Below are positions 32,086-42,857 of a DNA stretch of 64,000 nt, piece after piece; within the stretch, counting starts at the first letter, position 1, and every line of letters begins with the position of its first letter. Position numbers and translations under genes: made by a program. Source of the DNA: Meghimatium bilineatum. Lineage: Eukaryota; Mollusca; Gastropoda; Stylommatophora; Philomycidae. The stretch is taken from assembly GCA_034231615.1 (NCBI GenBank), contig CM067309.1:38905627-38969626 (forward strand), read 5' to 3'. The notes under the pieces were generated by a model. That model had not been told where the DNA came from, searched no databases, and saw nothing but the letters and a program-made list of their open reading frames with translations.

Positions 32086-32162
32086 TGATAATAGTCCAGT
32101 ATACCACCACTACGATCCTAACAGGCTATCGGTCTTCTTCTTCTTCTGCGTTCGTTCTCAAA
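32071..32162 (+). repeat. ~95-bp direct repeat, right copy
   Basis: Partner of 30121-30215. Here it leads into a full family B element. Confidence 0.75.
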
Positions 32163-32412
32163 CTCCTGCAGATTGTCAGGATGTAGTCCGGAGAACGGAA
32201 TGCGTTGTGTCATGGTTTACAGCATTGCTGCGATATATGCGCATTTCGGCCTGATACATCCGACTTCAGCATGGCTTTGGGTCACTGACCCTATATGGGA
32301 TGGGACAGCCAGCTCTATCCCATAACCTCGTTAGTCGCCTTTTACGACATGCATGGAAGGTAAACAGTGTTGCTATTCTTTGCTCCCCTTTCTGGCCCCG
32401 GCAACACACGGG
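32133..32412 (+). mobile_element. Family B interspersed repeat, copy 3
   Basis: Nearly complete relative of 15289-15564: TTCGGCCTGATACATCCGAC, TTAGTCGCCTTTTACGACAT and GGCAACACACGGG are present. Confidence 0.9.
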
Positions 32413-32735
32413 CGTATGGATCTTATTATTATTCTTATTATTATTGTATTACGGAAGTACATAATGAATATTCTAACGTTTGATTTCAACTCTCAACTCA
32501 TTATTTTTTGGTGGTCATGCCCCAATATAACCAATATAGAATTCGATCTTAGATTGAAAGGGTAGTGCCTCAGCAAGATGTTTCAATTCATTATTTAACA
32601 AACACGAAGAGACCATGTGAGGAATGAAGGATTACAAACTGGAAGAGTTCATGTGAGGAATGAAGGGATTACAAACTGGAAGAGTTCATGTGAGGAATGA
32701 AGGGATTACAAGAACTGTCGGATCTTCGTCTGTGG
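32413..32735. repeat. AT-rich spacer and three 36-bp repeats
   Basis: GAGTTCATGTGAGGAATGAA plus GGGATTACAAACTGGAA occurs about three times at 32607-32712. The rest shows nothing recognisable. Confidence 0.6.
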
Positions 32736-32960
32736 TCAAATATATTGAAAAGCATAGCGAAAGGGTTCGGCTACTTAATGAGAACGAACCTATATTAACC
32801 AGCAGCAAGAGTATATAAAATAAAAATTGAGACAACAAGAGACATAGGAAACCAAGAAGAATGTGGATTGAAGGAGTTACCAGCGTTCTGAGAAGTCACA
32901 TAATTACTGCATATCAAGAAGCTCAACGTGCCATAGCCCGAAAACCGATCGTAGTTTAAT
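32736..32960 (+). mobile_element. LINE C-terminal relic
   Basis: Plus-strand words (GAGACATAGGAAACCAAGAA, ACATAATTACTGCATATCAA) correspond to the KPRRMWIEGV-type LINE tail. Several stops. Confidence 0.45.
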
Positions 32961-33022
32961 CCTCAATGAATTACAGCAAAAACTTAAATTGTAGGAACAG
33001 CACATTCGTTTTTGGCATGTTT

Positions 33023-33385
33023 TTAATTCGGGTGGGCTTCCATAGTCTGAACTATCTTATGGTATGGACTATCCAGGCTTCCGCTAGGGCTACAAATGTG
33101 ATCTCTCACCCGTAACAGCTTCTCACATCGGTGCTCTTGGAATTTGTCGGCAAAATCTTGTCTCACGGTGACAGTTTCAGTTGTATAAACGCTTGACTTG
33201 GAGTTGGACTTGGGTCGATTATGTTCATCTTTTACAATAGGGCGTTCCGCTACTAGATAATTAATCCTGTAATTAGACGATTCATTGTTCCCTGTGATCT
33301 CGGATACGGAACTCTTCTTTATTTGTGAGCCTAGCTCTGATATGCATCCATCAAAATACACATACCTCATGAGAGTCCTAGGGTA
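33023..33385 (-). CDS. Hypothetical open frame or last exon
   Basis: A 115-codon minus frame from ATG (33370) to TAA, extendable five codons to an AATGTAG acceptor at about 33386. It reads MRYVYFDGCISELGSQIKKS and ends SLDSPYHKIVQTMEAHPN. It is not low-complexity and not a recognised retrotransposon segment. Charged, soluble-looking, no membrane segment. A few frames of this length are expected by chance in 64 kb of AT-rich DNA, so the call is tentative. Confidence 0.3.
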   Translation of the reverse strand, partial: YPRTLMRYVYFDGCISELGSQIKKSSVSEITGNNESSNYRINYLVAERPIVKDEHNRPKSNSKSSVYTTETVTVRQDFADKFQEHRCEKLLRVRDHICSPSGSLDSPYHKIVQTMEAHPN

Positions 33386-33399
33386 CTACATTGAATGCA

Positions 33400-33560
33400 T
33401 CAACACATAGTAATCCAGTGATTTCTATCCTCAGCGACGCGGATGAATGTGAAAAAATCTTGACCTGTCCTTGATATTGCCTATCCATGTTTTTTTCGTT
33501 TTACCTCCCCTGCTTCTTCCATTTTCCTTTAGCGATGAAATTGGCGAACTTTCAAAATTC
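33400..33560 (-). mobile_element. Family C retrotransposon relic
   Basis: TTCTATCCTCAGCGACGCGG and TTGACCTGTCCTTGATATTG match the minus-strand family C end at 6433-7047. Confidence 0.55.
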
Positions 33561-33599
33561 TCTAGTTTATTTTTTACATACACGTTTGCAAGCTTGCAC

Positions 33600-33990
33600 T
33601 CTAAGGCAATAAGTAAACTCTGTCATTTCATTTTTATACTTGGTCATGTGAGTGTTCAAGGCAACTAGAGAGTGGATCAGCTGGCGTGAATTACTACTGT
33701 ATCTGGCGGCAGAGCAATAGATAGTGCTGACAATATGGACTAATTATGAGAAACAACACCAGAAAATGAGATTACTAATGGTGATGATTCCTTTGTTCAT
33801 TTCTAAAACAAAGACAGTGGGCTTGATCTGTGACATTGCCAGATATTAGCGCTACTGGCGACTTTAAAAAATGTTTGCCAACCAATAAAGATCTGAAAAT
33901 GTCAGTCATCGTGTAATGATGGATGATATTAAGTGGAGATCGGAGCACCTATGGACGTATCCGGGTTGTAATGATGATGTTCGGGCGATT
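33600..33990 (+). mobile_element. Degenerate RNase H LINE segment
   Basis: ILGHVSVQGN, a stop, then RVDQLA recalls the final RNase H motif of the 21363-22082 copy (VPGHVGVRGNERADQLA). The remainder is shifted and ends near MDDIKWRSEHLWTYPGC. Confidence 0.65.
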
Positions 33991-35150
33991 ATCTAACCAA
34001 ATAACAGCCATGCTTTGCTTTGACTGTGGTCGTTGTATCCTGTGTTTTTTTAAAACCACTATATTTGAGGTTTTTGGCTATCGTGGTAGTTAATGAGTTT
34101 GCCTGTCGTTTGGAGGGGCTTACCCTTTTCAACCAGAGGACAAAGTCCAATTATGTTATATCAGGACACACTACCATAAAATATTAGAGGTAACAAAGAC
34201 CCCAAGGTTAATAATTAAAACATTCGGCCTTCGTCTGTGGGTTCTGGTGCTTTTATAGCCAAATTGGCCTTAATCTGGCCTTTTTTCAGGAAATGTTAGG
34301 AATTTAGACGAAATGAATGCAAATTTTCCCGAATTTTTTTTTAATGTCTCCAAAATTCTAATGAAAACGATGGAATGGCACAAGAAAATGGGCGAATGAC
34401 GGTTTTACGGTATATTACGTACTGCCTTCGCGATTTGTATATTGAATATATTTGTCGGAGATAATCTGGAATTGTTTACAAGGCAATCTGGATTATTCTA
34501 AAACGTCAGTGGTAACACTGATCCAGTTACCAGTTACCAATATGTTCTATATGAACTTGTTTAGCGTCACTGTGACATGTCCCGTGACTAGTTCACGGTT
34601 TAACTAGATATTAGCAATAATTAACGATAATAATATATGACACGGATATAACAAACTATAACTAATGAGTCAGCTGTCTCCACTTTTCTCTCTCTCTCTC
34701 TTCTCTGTCTCTCTCCCTCTTTATTTGTGCTTCTCTTTCTCCGTTTTTTTCTGTTATTTAACCTTTGCTCGTTTTAAATTATGAGAAGCAGATTATGTGT
34801 CTCGGACGATCAGGTCATCTATTTCGCTTTCAGATCGCTACACCTTAAATACTAACCTTTAAAAAAAATTAAATCCTGCAAAACAGCTATGCAACTCATA
34901 TCCGGTTATGGATTACATCCTGCAGCATCATTGTAAGTTGCCATATGGTTTGAACTATTTTCGGCCAAATTGCTAGCAAAAATGGCCAAATTTGTTAAAT
35001 CTGTATAAATTACTAAAAGAATGCTGAATTTTCAAAAATGCTATCTTTCTATAAACTTTCTCAAATTATCAAAACTCATTCATTTCAAAATGACAAAAAA
35101 TACCATTTCTGACTTAACTTTAGATATTCTAATCTTGTTGTGACAGTCTG
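33991..35150. other. Unassigned AT-rich sequence
   Basis: More than 1 kb with no recognised gene, array or element. A CT-rich run lies at 34680-34735. TTTTCGGCCAAATTG/AATGGCCAAATTTG near 34960-34990 faces GCCAAATTGGCC near 34258, a weak inverted relation. Confidence 0.35.
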
Positions 35151-35177
35151 TGCTTTCTCTAAACATGGAATCAATGA

Positions 35178-35344
35178 CCGCCAAAGACGGATGTGTTGGG
35201 CCATTGTCGCAAATAAAACGGCGACACAACGCATTTCCATTCTATGGACTATAACCTGCTGGAAATCTAGTAGGACCATTGTCCTACTACAAGAGAGATT
35301 CACTGAGAGTTTGAGAATGAACGCTGAAAAAAGAAGAAGAAGAA
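35178..35344 (+). mobile_element. Family A interspersed repeat, copy 6
   Basis: Full forward copy of the element at 38214-38360, ending in GAAAAAAGAAGAAGAAG. Confidence 0.88.
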
Positions 35345-35914
35345 TCAATGAGGGTACGTCAAAGTTCTGTACATAATAAAATTACACATCTTACTTTTGC
35401 TATGTAGCAACGAAATTTTCTGTTAATTTATTGTCCCAAATATTATCTAGTGCTTTTTTCTGTAATAAAAATGTATATTTTCATTGTATAAGGACTGACT
35501 ATTGTAACAAAGCTCCGCTTAGACATCTTGAGAAATCATCATCATGTAGCATATAGTGAACAGGATGTAGCAGTCATCACAGACTTTGGAAACTTCTGTC
35601 AATCTTGAGCTAGTCTGCTTCTGTTACTGTCATGTTCAGGTGGTCTTTGATGTCTTGTGTCCAACTTCTTCTTGGTCTGCTTTTTGTTCATCCCCCTGAC
35701 ATCATTCCCTCCATTGTGCTCTTCTCTTCGGCTGTCACGGTGTTTGATATGGCAAAAATATTGTAGTTTTCTGGAAGGAACCATGTTGTTTAGCCATATT
35801 TATTTTATATTCATTTCTCTCAGGATGGCTACATTGGTGATTTTTTTAAAGGAAAAGTAAATTTTTTGGAAAGTCCCGAAGATCACACAATCAACACCTG
35901 ACCGGGATTCTGTC
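35345..35914 (-). mobile_element. Unassigned sequence with a LINE relic
   Basis: On minus, bases 35590-35720 carry a shifted KADQEEVGHKTSKTT-like LINE tail. The remaining sequence is unexplained. Confidence 0.35.
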
Positions 35915-36010
35915 TACATACACTTGGATTGCTGCTGGAACGGAGATCGGGGCACTTGTGGGAATGCCCCACATGCTATGAAGCCAGTTTATATTCAAGA
36001 ATCAAGAATC
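35915..36010 (+). mobile_element. RNase H LINE end, short copy
   Basis: ATTGCTGCTGGAACGGAGAT and TGGGAATGCCCCACATGCTA match the end at 8820-8905. The shared ATATTCAAGAATCAAGAAT follows the stop. Confidence 0.6.
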
Positions 36011-36274
36011 GCCCATGACAGTATTTATTTCGTATTATTTGCATTGTTTCATAGCTGTGAACAACACCGTCTGCTTAGTGACATAATGTCACTGACGTTA
36101 CGAAAACTGTGCGGACTATAACAAACTTGGAATGAAGCTACGCATAATATCAAACTTCGTTCACATTTTAGCAAAAGTATGTATGCACGTGATATGTTAA
36201 TGTACACACATTTAATATTGAGACCTTCTGATCAATGAGATCACGGCCCAGAGATGACATGCATACCAGAGTGC

Positions 36275-36615
36275 ACCGGCCGGCGTTCCATAGCTAGTCG
36301 AGCATCAGGGTCAGCGAAGCACAGCTGGCCAAGACCATCAGTACACTTCCACGCAGTGGGCCTGGGAACAGGAGTGCTGCAACCCTGCTGTAACCTGGCC
36401 AAGTACTAGGGATCGAAGATACGGGAATGCCAACCCGGCCCAAAAAAATGCTGTCTGAAGACGGCTGTGTCAGGTAGAAATATTATTTCTCAGATAACGC
36501 AGTTTGCTGTAAAACATCACACAGCGCATATCACCCTCATACGTGCTTCTCAGGACGGTCAGCGGAATGCTTTCAGAGGGATCCCCGCAAGGCGTACGAA
36601 GAAGAAGAAGAAGAA
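36275..36615 (+). mobile_element. Possible third relative of families A and B
   Basis: Bases 36450-36615 start CTGAAGACGGCTGTGTCAGG, like the family A head, and end in a (GAAGAA)n tail, but the interior (ACGCAGTTTGCTGTAAAACA) differs. The preceding 170 bp are GC-richer and unassigned. Confidence 0.45.
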
Positions 36616-36689
36616 GAAGATCAGTAAGATCAGAAGTGAGAACCTGCCTCTAAAAATGTACAGTCTTCACCTTCTTCCTGCCGGGATGA

Positions 36690-37012
36690 ACGAGCCGACC
36701 ATTTAGCTAGCCACGCCACCATAACGAATGGTCAGCCTATGGACCGAGCGGATATATAATCATTGCTCTTCGTGAGTCCGCACGATCAGAGAATTTTGAG
36801 ATGAATGAGCATGACTCAATATCGAGAATGCATGAACTGGGAGTGAGGATGGGCATAGTCCCCTAGAGAACACCTGACAAAGATTTTTTTTAAAGCAGTG
36901 AACCAACATGTACCCGTAACCATCATCTGTTACACCCTGAGAGATTTACTGCAGCGGAGACACTGAGCACCTATGGGCATGCCCAGTGTGCGAGGAGGAA
37001 AATCAATAAACT
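36690..37012 (+). mobile_element. RNase H LINE 3' end, degenerate
   Basis: NERADHLASHATITNGQPMD then RADI stop; the end reads EHLWACPVCEEENQ stop. Same domain order as 21363-22082 with stops between. Confidence 0.7.
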
Positions 37013-37014
37013 AA

Positions 37015-37130
37015 TACCTAATCATCATCATTACCACAATCATCAAAATTATCATCATCAACATCATCACCATGATTATCATCAATATCATCATCGTCAT
37101 CATCGCCACCGCCATCACTACTATCTAGAT
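37015..37130. repeat. (ATC)n-rich simple sequence
   Basis: Interrupted ATCATC/ACCATC triplets. Confidence 0.8.
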
Positions 37131-37181
37131 GTCTGTGGTTGAGGTCATGCAGGTAGTAAGTAGTAAGGCTTCTTTTTCGTC

Positions 37182-37249
37182 TGTGTGTGTGTGCGCGCGC
37201 GTGCGTGCGTGCGCGCGCGCGTGTGTGTGTGTGCGTGTGTGTGTGTGTG
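37182..37249. repeat. Alternating (TG)/(CG) tract, Z-DNA-prone
   Basis: Sixty-eight bases of strict purine-pyrimidine alternation with two CG-rich cores (GCGCGCGCGTGCGTGCG and GCGCGCGCGCG) between TG runs. Confidence 0.95.
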
Positions 37250-37449
37250 GTTCAGGTTAAAAATGCTGAGAACCCCTCGATGCTGATTCATAGAATGAGT
37301 AGGCAAACCACTCAAGTATATATTTATTTCAACATGACTTGCAGGAGCCGGGGAAAGAGTGAGCAAAAAATAAAAACAAATTGCACAGAACTGTAAACTT
37401 TCCACATCATAACACGACATAACAGTGAAGAAATGCGTTCTAAATATAT

Positions 37450-37940
37450 TTGACATATATGACATTTTAGAGTTTAGTCATATCTGACTGACATATGTGA
37501 CATCGTAGAATTTATTCATATCTGACTGACATATATGACATCTTAGAGTTTAGTCATATCTGACTGGCATATATGACATTTTAGAGTTTAGTCATATCTG
37601 ACTGACTGACATATATGACATTTTAGAGTTTAGTCATATCTGACTGACATATGTGACATCGTAGAATTTAGTCATATCTGACTGACATATATGATATTTT
37701 AGAGTTTAGTCATTTGTGACTGACATATATGACATTTTAGAGTTTAGTCATATCTGACTGACATATGTGACATCGTAGAATTTAGTCATATCTGACTGAC
37801 ATATATGACATCTTAGAGTTTAGTCATATCTGACTGACATAAATGACATTTTAGAGTTTAGTCATATCTGACTGACATATATGACATCTTAGAGTTTAGT
37901 CATATCTGACTGACATATATGACATCTTAGAGTTTAGCCA
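37450..37940. repeat. ~38-bp minisatellite
   Basis: About 13 copies of GACATATATGACATTTTAGA plus GTTTAGTCATATCTGACT, with ACATATGTGACATCGTAGAA variants spaced through the array. Confidence 0.95.
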
Positions 37941-38213
37941 TATATTTCTCCAGATTGTAAAGGTTTTACAACTGACTTCACCGGTTGATTGATTGATCTG
38001 TGATCGATCCGTGAATTTCATTGGTGGTGTTTAAAGATCTCCTGGAGATTATCATTTGGAGTTGCCGAGTTACGTGCTATGAGTGGTACTCTCGACTGCT
38101 CAAATGTAACTTCAGAAACTTGTATTGTTTATATTTGGTTAATATTCTGTGTCAACTTTGCCACACTCGTATCTTCAATTTGTGTTTGTTTATTAGAGAT
38201 TGCTTAATTACAT

Positions 38214-38360
38214 CTGCCAAAGACGGATGTGTCGGGCCATATGCGCAAATAAAACGGCGACACAACGCATTTCCATTCTCTGGACTACATCCTTCTGGAA
38301 ATCTAATCTAATCAAGAGATATCCAGTGGGAGTTTGAGAATGAACGATGAAGAAGAAGAT
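38214..38360 (+). mobile_element. Family A interspersed repeat, copy 7 (reference copy)
   Basis: About 147 bp. Head GCCAAAGACGGATGTGTCGG, then AAATAAAACGGCGACACAAC, TTTCCATTCTCTGGACTACA, CCTTCTGGAAATCTAATC, tail GGGAGTTTGAGAATGAACGA and AGAAGAAG. Ten copies in both orientations occur in the window. No coding potential and no clear pol III boxes. The GAA-rich end resembles the simple tail of a SINE, but the class is an inference. The region from the middle to the tail is homologous to the proximal part of family B. Confidence 0.9.
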
Positions 38361-38364
38361 AATT

Positions 38365-38545
38365 CCATTAATATCAAGTGACATTCTTTGCAGAACGTTG
38401 CCTTCACCATGGATACTTTGAACGCCTCTCTGTCCCGGACAAGCAGGCCTGCATTGGACAGAGATATGTGCATACATTCTGCTGGTCCATCGTCTTCTTG
38501 GTCCTCTTCTTCTTCTTTCGACTGGCAATTTGCCCTTCAGAATCA
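38365..38545 (-). mobile_element. LINE C-terminal relic
   Basis: The minus strand has VERRRRGPRRRWTSRM and a TERRSKYPW-like end, the family also seen at 16140 and 3480. Confidence 0.55.
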
Positions 38546-38678
38546 GCCCTTCGATACCACCATGTCGCTTTAAGTGTCCAAAATTATGTTACTTCCTTGA
38601 CTATATTCTATTTTCAATATTTAATTCCATATAGTCTCCTTTTATGCTAGTGATTTATACTTTCTTTGTTTGTCCCTA

Positions 38679-38709
38679 TCTTGATACAGACCTGTTGGTC
38701 GAAACGTCT
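38679..38709 (+). repeat. GAAACGTC hairpin motif, copy 2 (clearest)
   Basis: TCTTGATACA, then a perfect GACC-TGTT-GGTC hairpin, then GAAACGTC. Other members: 20295 (plus), 48994-49022 (minus, GATC-TTTT-GGTC), 59099-59108 (plus, core only) and 63365-63400 (minus). Confidence 0.6.
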
Positions 38710-38729
38710 ATTTGTTCTTTGTTGTAGGA

Positions 38730-39760
38730 TCTCTGTGAAAGCTATTTAATTTTAACATCATTTTATTTTTTACATTCATCTCCCTATATGGTATATAATT
38801 TTAGTTGTCTCCTATTCATTTCACGAATTATTACTGAATGTAAAAGTCACCAAGGTCTTGCAAATGTCAGTAACATCATTGATAAGTGTTATATCACTTC
38901 TGTATGCAAGTTCCCTGACAGGCAAATCTGGCGGTTTTGTTGATTCCTCAATTTTAAAGGTCAAACTGGAATACTCTATCTGTCTGTCTGTCTGTATGTA
39001 TGTATGTATGTTTCTTCTTCTTCTTCTTCTGTGATCACTTTCCTATGATCAGAAGGCAGAAGGGCTGCCTCCATGAATACACGGTTACCTCACAGCTTCA
39101 CCTCAAGACATATCTATTTGAACCATGTTTTAGTCCTCAAGTCGTCAAAGAGTGGACATGTCTGCAGAATGTTTTATTGAGTCAAAAGATCATTTTTACA
39201 AGGGTATTGGTCATTTTGGACAAATTTTATTTAGCAGAGATGTGCTTGTAGTCTGCAGTGTCTTATTGGGAGTTAGGTTCCGCACTGTTTTTAGGAAATC
39301 GTAGTTTGATGTGATCTGTTCAGCTGTAAGATGGAGGCTTGTGGAAAGTTGCTGCATTTTCTGTGGGTTCTTTCACGTTAGAATTGTCTTATGTTGAGAT
39401 TTTGTGATTGAGTTAGTGAGATTCTGTATGTATGTCTGTCTATGTTACAGCGAAGAACACGGCGGCATAGTGCAGAAGGCAGAGCTCTCCAGTTGGAGCG
39501 ATGTCATGCTACTCTGTTTAGTTCTTGCATGTTTTTGACACCCATAGTCATACTCTCTGGGGGGGGGGGAGAAAGGGCTTTTCTCCGAAGATTCTTGTCG
39601 TTCTGTATCTATTTTTTGTCATCTGGTACCTATTTCAAAAAGTATGAGACTGGGTTACCAGAACCGCGACCTCCGCTATTTTTTATGGTTGTAAATTTCT
39701 GATTTAACCAAATTGAACACATTTCCACGGTTTAAAGATTCGTACCTTACCATAAGAGGT
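38730..39760. other. Unassigned sequence
   Basis: Short TATG/CTGT runs near 38980-39010 and a CTTCTT run at 39012-39030. An open frame at 39442-39702 and one at 39000-39251 have no recognisable similarity. A G run is at 39560. Confidence 0.35.
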
Positions 39761-39764
39761 GCAT

Positions 39765-39985
39765 TTTACGTAACCAATTATGTTTAGATATTTTACGTAC
39801 CCTAACCAATGATTTTTAGACATTTTACGTAACCTAACCAATGATTATTTTAGACATTTCATGTAACCTAACCAATGTTTTTGGACATTTTATGTAAACT
39901 AACTAATGATTTTTAGATATTTCACGTAACTTAACCAATAACTTGTAGACATTTTACGTAACCTAACGAATTCTTTTCATACAGT
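39765..39985. repeat. ~32-bp degenerate minisatellite
   Basis: Six copies of CATTTTACGTAACCTAACCA plus ATGATTTTTAGA with indels. Confidence 0.8.
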
Positions 39986-40045
39986 TGATGGGAATTGAAC
40001 CAGGTCCGAACTTTCAGCACCGAATCGCTTTGCAACACAATTAAA
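39986..40045 (-). repeat. tRNA-like fragment
   Basis: On minus, CTGGTTCAATTCCCATC fits a T-arm/box B, and GTTGCAAAGCGATTCGG precedes it at about tRNA spacing. No acceptor-stem pairing was found, so it is a tRNA-derived relic at most. Confidence 0.3.
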
Positions 40046-40094
40046 CAGGTTTTCTGTACTTGACCAACCAAAAAATATGTGATCTCGTCAAGAC

Positions 40095-40600
40095 TGCATC
40101 TAGAATATGTTTGAAACTAGACTGCTTGAAACTAATCTGTGTCTGAAACTAGGCTGTGTTTGAAACTAGACTGCTTGAAACTAATCTGTGTCTGAAACTA
40201 GGCTGTGTTTGAAACTAGACTGCTTGAAACTAATCTGTGTCTGAAACTGGGCTGTGTTTGAAACTAGACTGCTTGAAACTAATCTGTGTTTGAAACTAGG
40301 CTATGTTTGAAATTAAGACTATGTTTTAAACTAGGCTATGTTTGAAATTAGACTGCTTGAAACTAATCTGTGTCTGAAACTAGGCTGTGTTTGAAACTAG
40401 ACTGTTGAAACTAATCTGTGTTTGAAACTAGGCTATGTTTGAAATTAGACTGTGTCTGAAACTAGCCTGTGTTTGAAACTAGGCTATGTTTGAAATTAGA
40501 CTGTCTGAAACTAGGCTGTGTTTGAAACTAGGCTATGTTTGAAATTAGACTGTGTTTGAAACTAGACTGCTTGAAACTAAACTTTGTATGAAACTAGACT
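40095..40600. repeat. Compound GAAACTAG minisatellite
   Basis: Units of ~16-17 bp (CTGTGTTTGAAACTAGG and relatives) form a ~50-bp higher unit on the left, then decay to about 40750. Confidence 0.9.
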
Positions 40601-41102
40601 ATTTTTATAAAAACTAGACTGTTTCAAACTAAACTGTATTGGAAACTAGACCGTAAAACTATCCCTTTTTAAACTAGCCTTTGAAAATAAACTAAAACTA
40701 CACTGTGCCTGAAATTAGACTGTGTTTGAAACTAGACTATGTTGGAAACAAGATCATCAGTAAACAGTCTAGAAATGTTTAGATTACAACGTGTGAAATG
40801 CCATCTCTTCTATTCCTGGTAGTTTCTTGTAGATCAAAGGGACGTAATTGTGCAGTGAACATAAATAATGAACAATAATTATGAATACATTCCTTCCCAA
40901 ATATAAATGCAGTTTCTACGATTATCCTAAACAATAACATGCAGAGCTAAGTAAACCGAATAGCTTGCTATTTTACTAAGATGATAAATGATAAACATAA
41001 TTTGTTTTATATTTAAGGCGGGTCTTTAGGTGCGCAGTCTTCTGTGGCGTACAATGAGGGACGTTCAGAATGAAATGTATAAAAAAAATAACTTAACAAT
41101 TG

Positions 41103-41376
41103 CTGTCTCTTCTTCTGCGTTCGTTCTAAAACTCCTGAAGATTAACAGGATCTATTCCGAAAAACGGAATGAATTTTTTATGGTTGTACAGCTTGGCTGC
41201 GATATCTGCGCTTTTTGTCTGACACATCCGACTATCATAGTTTTTTTGTCACTTTGACCTTATGTGAGATAGGACAGCCAAATCGACACAGAAACCTAAT
41301 TAGTCGACTCTTGTGGCATGCATTGAAGGCAAAACGTGTAGTTATCCATTGCTCCCACTTTAGGCTTCTGCAACAC
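41103..41376 (+). mobile_element. Family B interspersed repeat, copy 4 (diverged)
   Basis: CTTCTTCTGCGTTCGTTCTA, GACACATCCGACTATCATAG and ATTAGTCGACTCTTGTGGCA show a heavily mutated full-length copy. Confidence 0.8.
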
Positions 41377-41389
41377 TTCTTTATTTCGA

Positions 41390-41780
41390 TGCAAGTATAT
41401 CATGTGACGGAATAAATAGATTTGTAATAGGTATATCATGTGACGGAATAAATAGATTTGTAATAGGTATATCATGTGACGGAATAAATAGATTTGTAAT
41501 AGGTATATCATGTGACGGAATAAATAGATTTGTAATAGATATATCATGTGACGGAATAAATAGATTTGTAATAGGTATATCATGTGACGGAATAAATATA
41601 TTTGTAATAGGTATATCATGTGACGGAATAAAAGAGATTTGTAATAGATATATCATGTGACGGAATAAAAGAGATTTGTAATAGATATATCATGTGACGG
41701 AATAAAAGAGATTTGTAATAGATATATCATGTGACGGAATAAAAGAGATTTGTAATAGATATATCATGTGACGGAATAAA
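41390..41780. repeat. 36/37-bp minisatellite
   Basis: About 11 copies of TATATCATGTGACGGAATAA plus ATAGATTTGTAATAGG. The last four have an extra base (AAAAGAGATT), so the array switches period from 36 to 37. Confidence 0.95.
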
Positions 41781-42029
41781 TAGTTCTGTTGTATACGAAA
41801 AATGAAATTGGCTTGCTAGGGCAAAGATACACGTAAATGGGTTCGTGAACTTAGGACAATGATATACATAAAAGGTTTTGAACTAAAATTAATGACATTA
41901 ATGAAATTAATGACATATATCTCGTTTGGGATGAGAGATGAAAGTAGACTTACAGACTAGTTTGTTTATATCTCCTTCAAAGTAGTCCCCTTCAAATCTC
42001 CTTAAAATTTGTTCCCTTTATCTCATTCA

Positions 42030-42600
42030 AAATAGTTCCCTTTATCTCCTTCAGTCTCGTTTATTGAAAGTTGTCCCGTTTATCTCCTTCAGTCTCGTTT
42101 ATTGAAAGTTGTCCCGTTTATCTCCTTCAGTCTCGTTTATTGAAAGTTGTCCCGTTTATCTCTGTCAGTCTCGTTTATTGAAAGTTGTCCCGTTTATCTC
42201 CTTCAGTCTCGTTTATTGAAAGTTGTCCCGTTTATCTCCTTCAGTCTCGTTTATTCAAAGTTGTCCCATCTTCAGTCTCGTTTATCCAAAGTTGTCCCCT
42301 TTATCTTCAGTCTCGTTTATTCAAAGTTGTCCCGTTTATCTCCTTCAGTCTCGTTTATTGAAAGTTGTCCCGTTTATCTCCTTCAGTCTCGTTTATTCAA
42401 AGTTGTCCCATCTTCAGTCTCGTTTATTCAAAGTTGTCCCATCTTCAGTCTCGTTTATTCAAAGTTGTCCCATCTTCAGTCTCGTTTATTCAAAGTTGTC
42501 CCGTTTATCTCCTTCAGTCTCGTTTATTCAAAGTTGTCCCCTTTATCTCTTTCAAAATAGTCCCTTTATCTCCTTCAAAATTGTTCCCTTGTGATTGTAA
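42030..42600. repeat. ~38-bp minisatellite with 26-bp short units
   Basis: TTCAGTCTCGTTTATTGAAA plus GTTGTCCCGTTTATCTCC, with shortened units lacking the CGTTTATCTCC part grouped at 42260 and 42400-42480. Confidence 0.93.
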
Positions 42601-42757
42601 ACATTAATTTCAGCGTGGTTGTGCTGACTCATTCCTACTGAAATAGCCGTCTCGGGTAGACACGTATCCGAATATATTTTATTGTTCTAGCTGCGTTGAC
42701 TTGAATCTCATGTCATTGAATCAACGACCTTTCATTGTTCTTTGAAGTTGTGAATAC

Positions 42758-42857
42758 ATGATAATGTCACACGGCACAAGATCATTTTTGTATGCTGTGT
42801 TGGTGCAATTTACCATTGTGTTTTGTCAAAAATGCATTCGTGGAGACAAACCTTTGC
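42758..42857 (+). CDS. vWA gene exon 1 (signal peptide)
   Basis: ATG at 42758 (a second at 42764), in-frame TGA 15 bases upstream, 33 codons plus one base, donor C|GTAGGG. MIMSHGTRSFLYAVLVQFTI then VFCQ is a clear secretory signal; cleavage is plausible after Gln24 or nearby. Phase 1 matches the next vWA exon, giving Leu34. Alternative: it belongs to another gene and the vWA start is elsewhere. Confidence 0.6.

Noticed and set aside
30507-32088. Open frames of 231 to 525 codons on both strands
   Set aside because: They are the six readings of the 32-bp minisatellite, with no start context, no splice support and pure periodicity. Only the last ~65 codons on plus are a LINE remnant.
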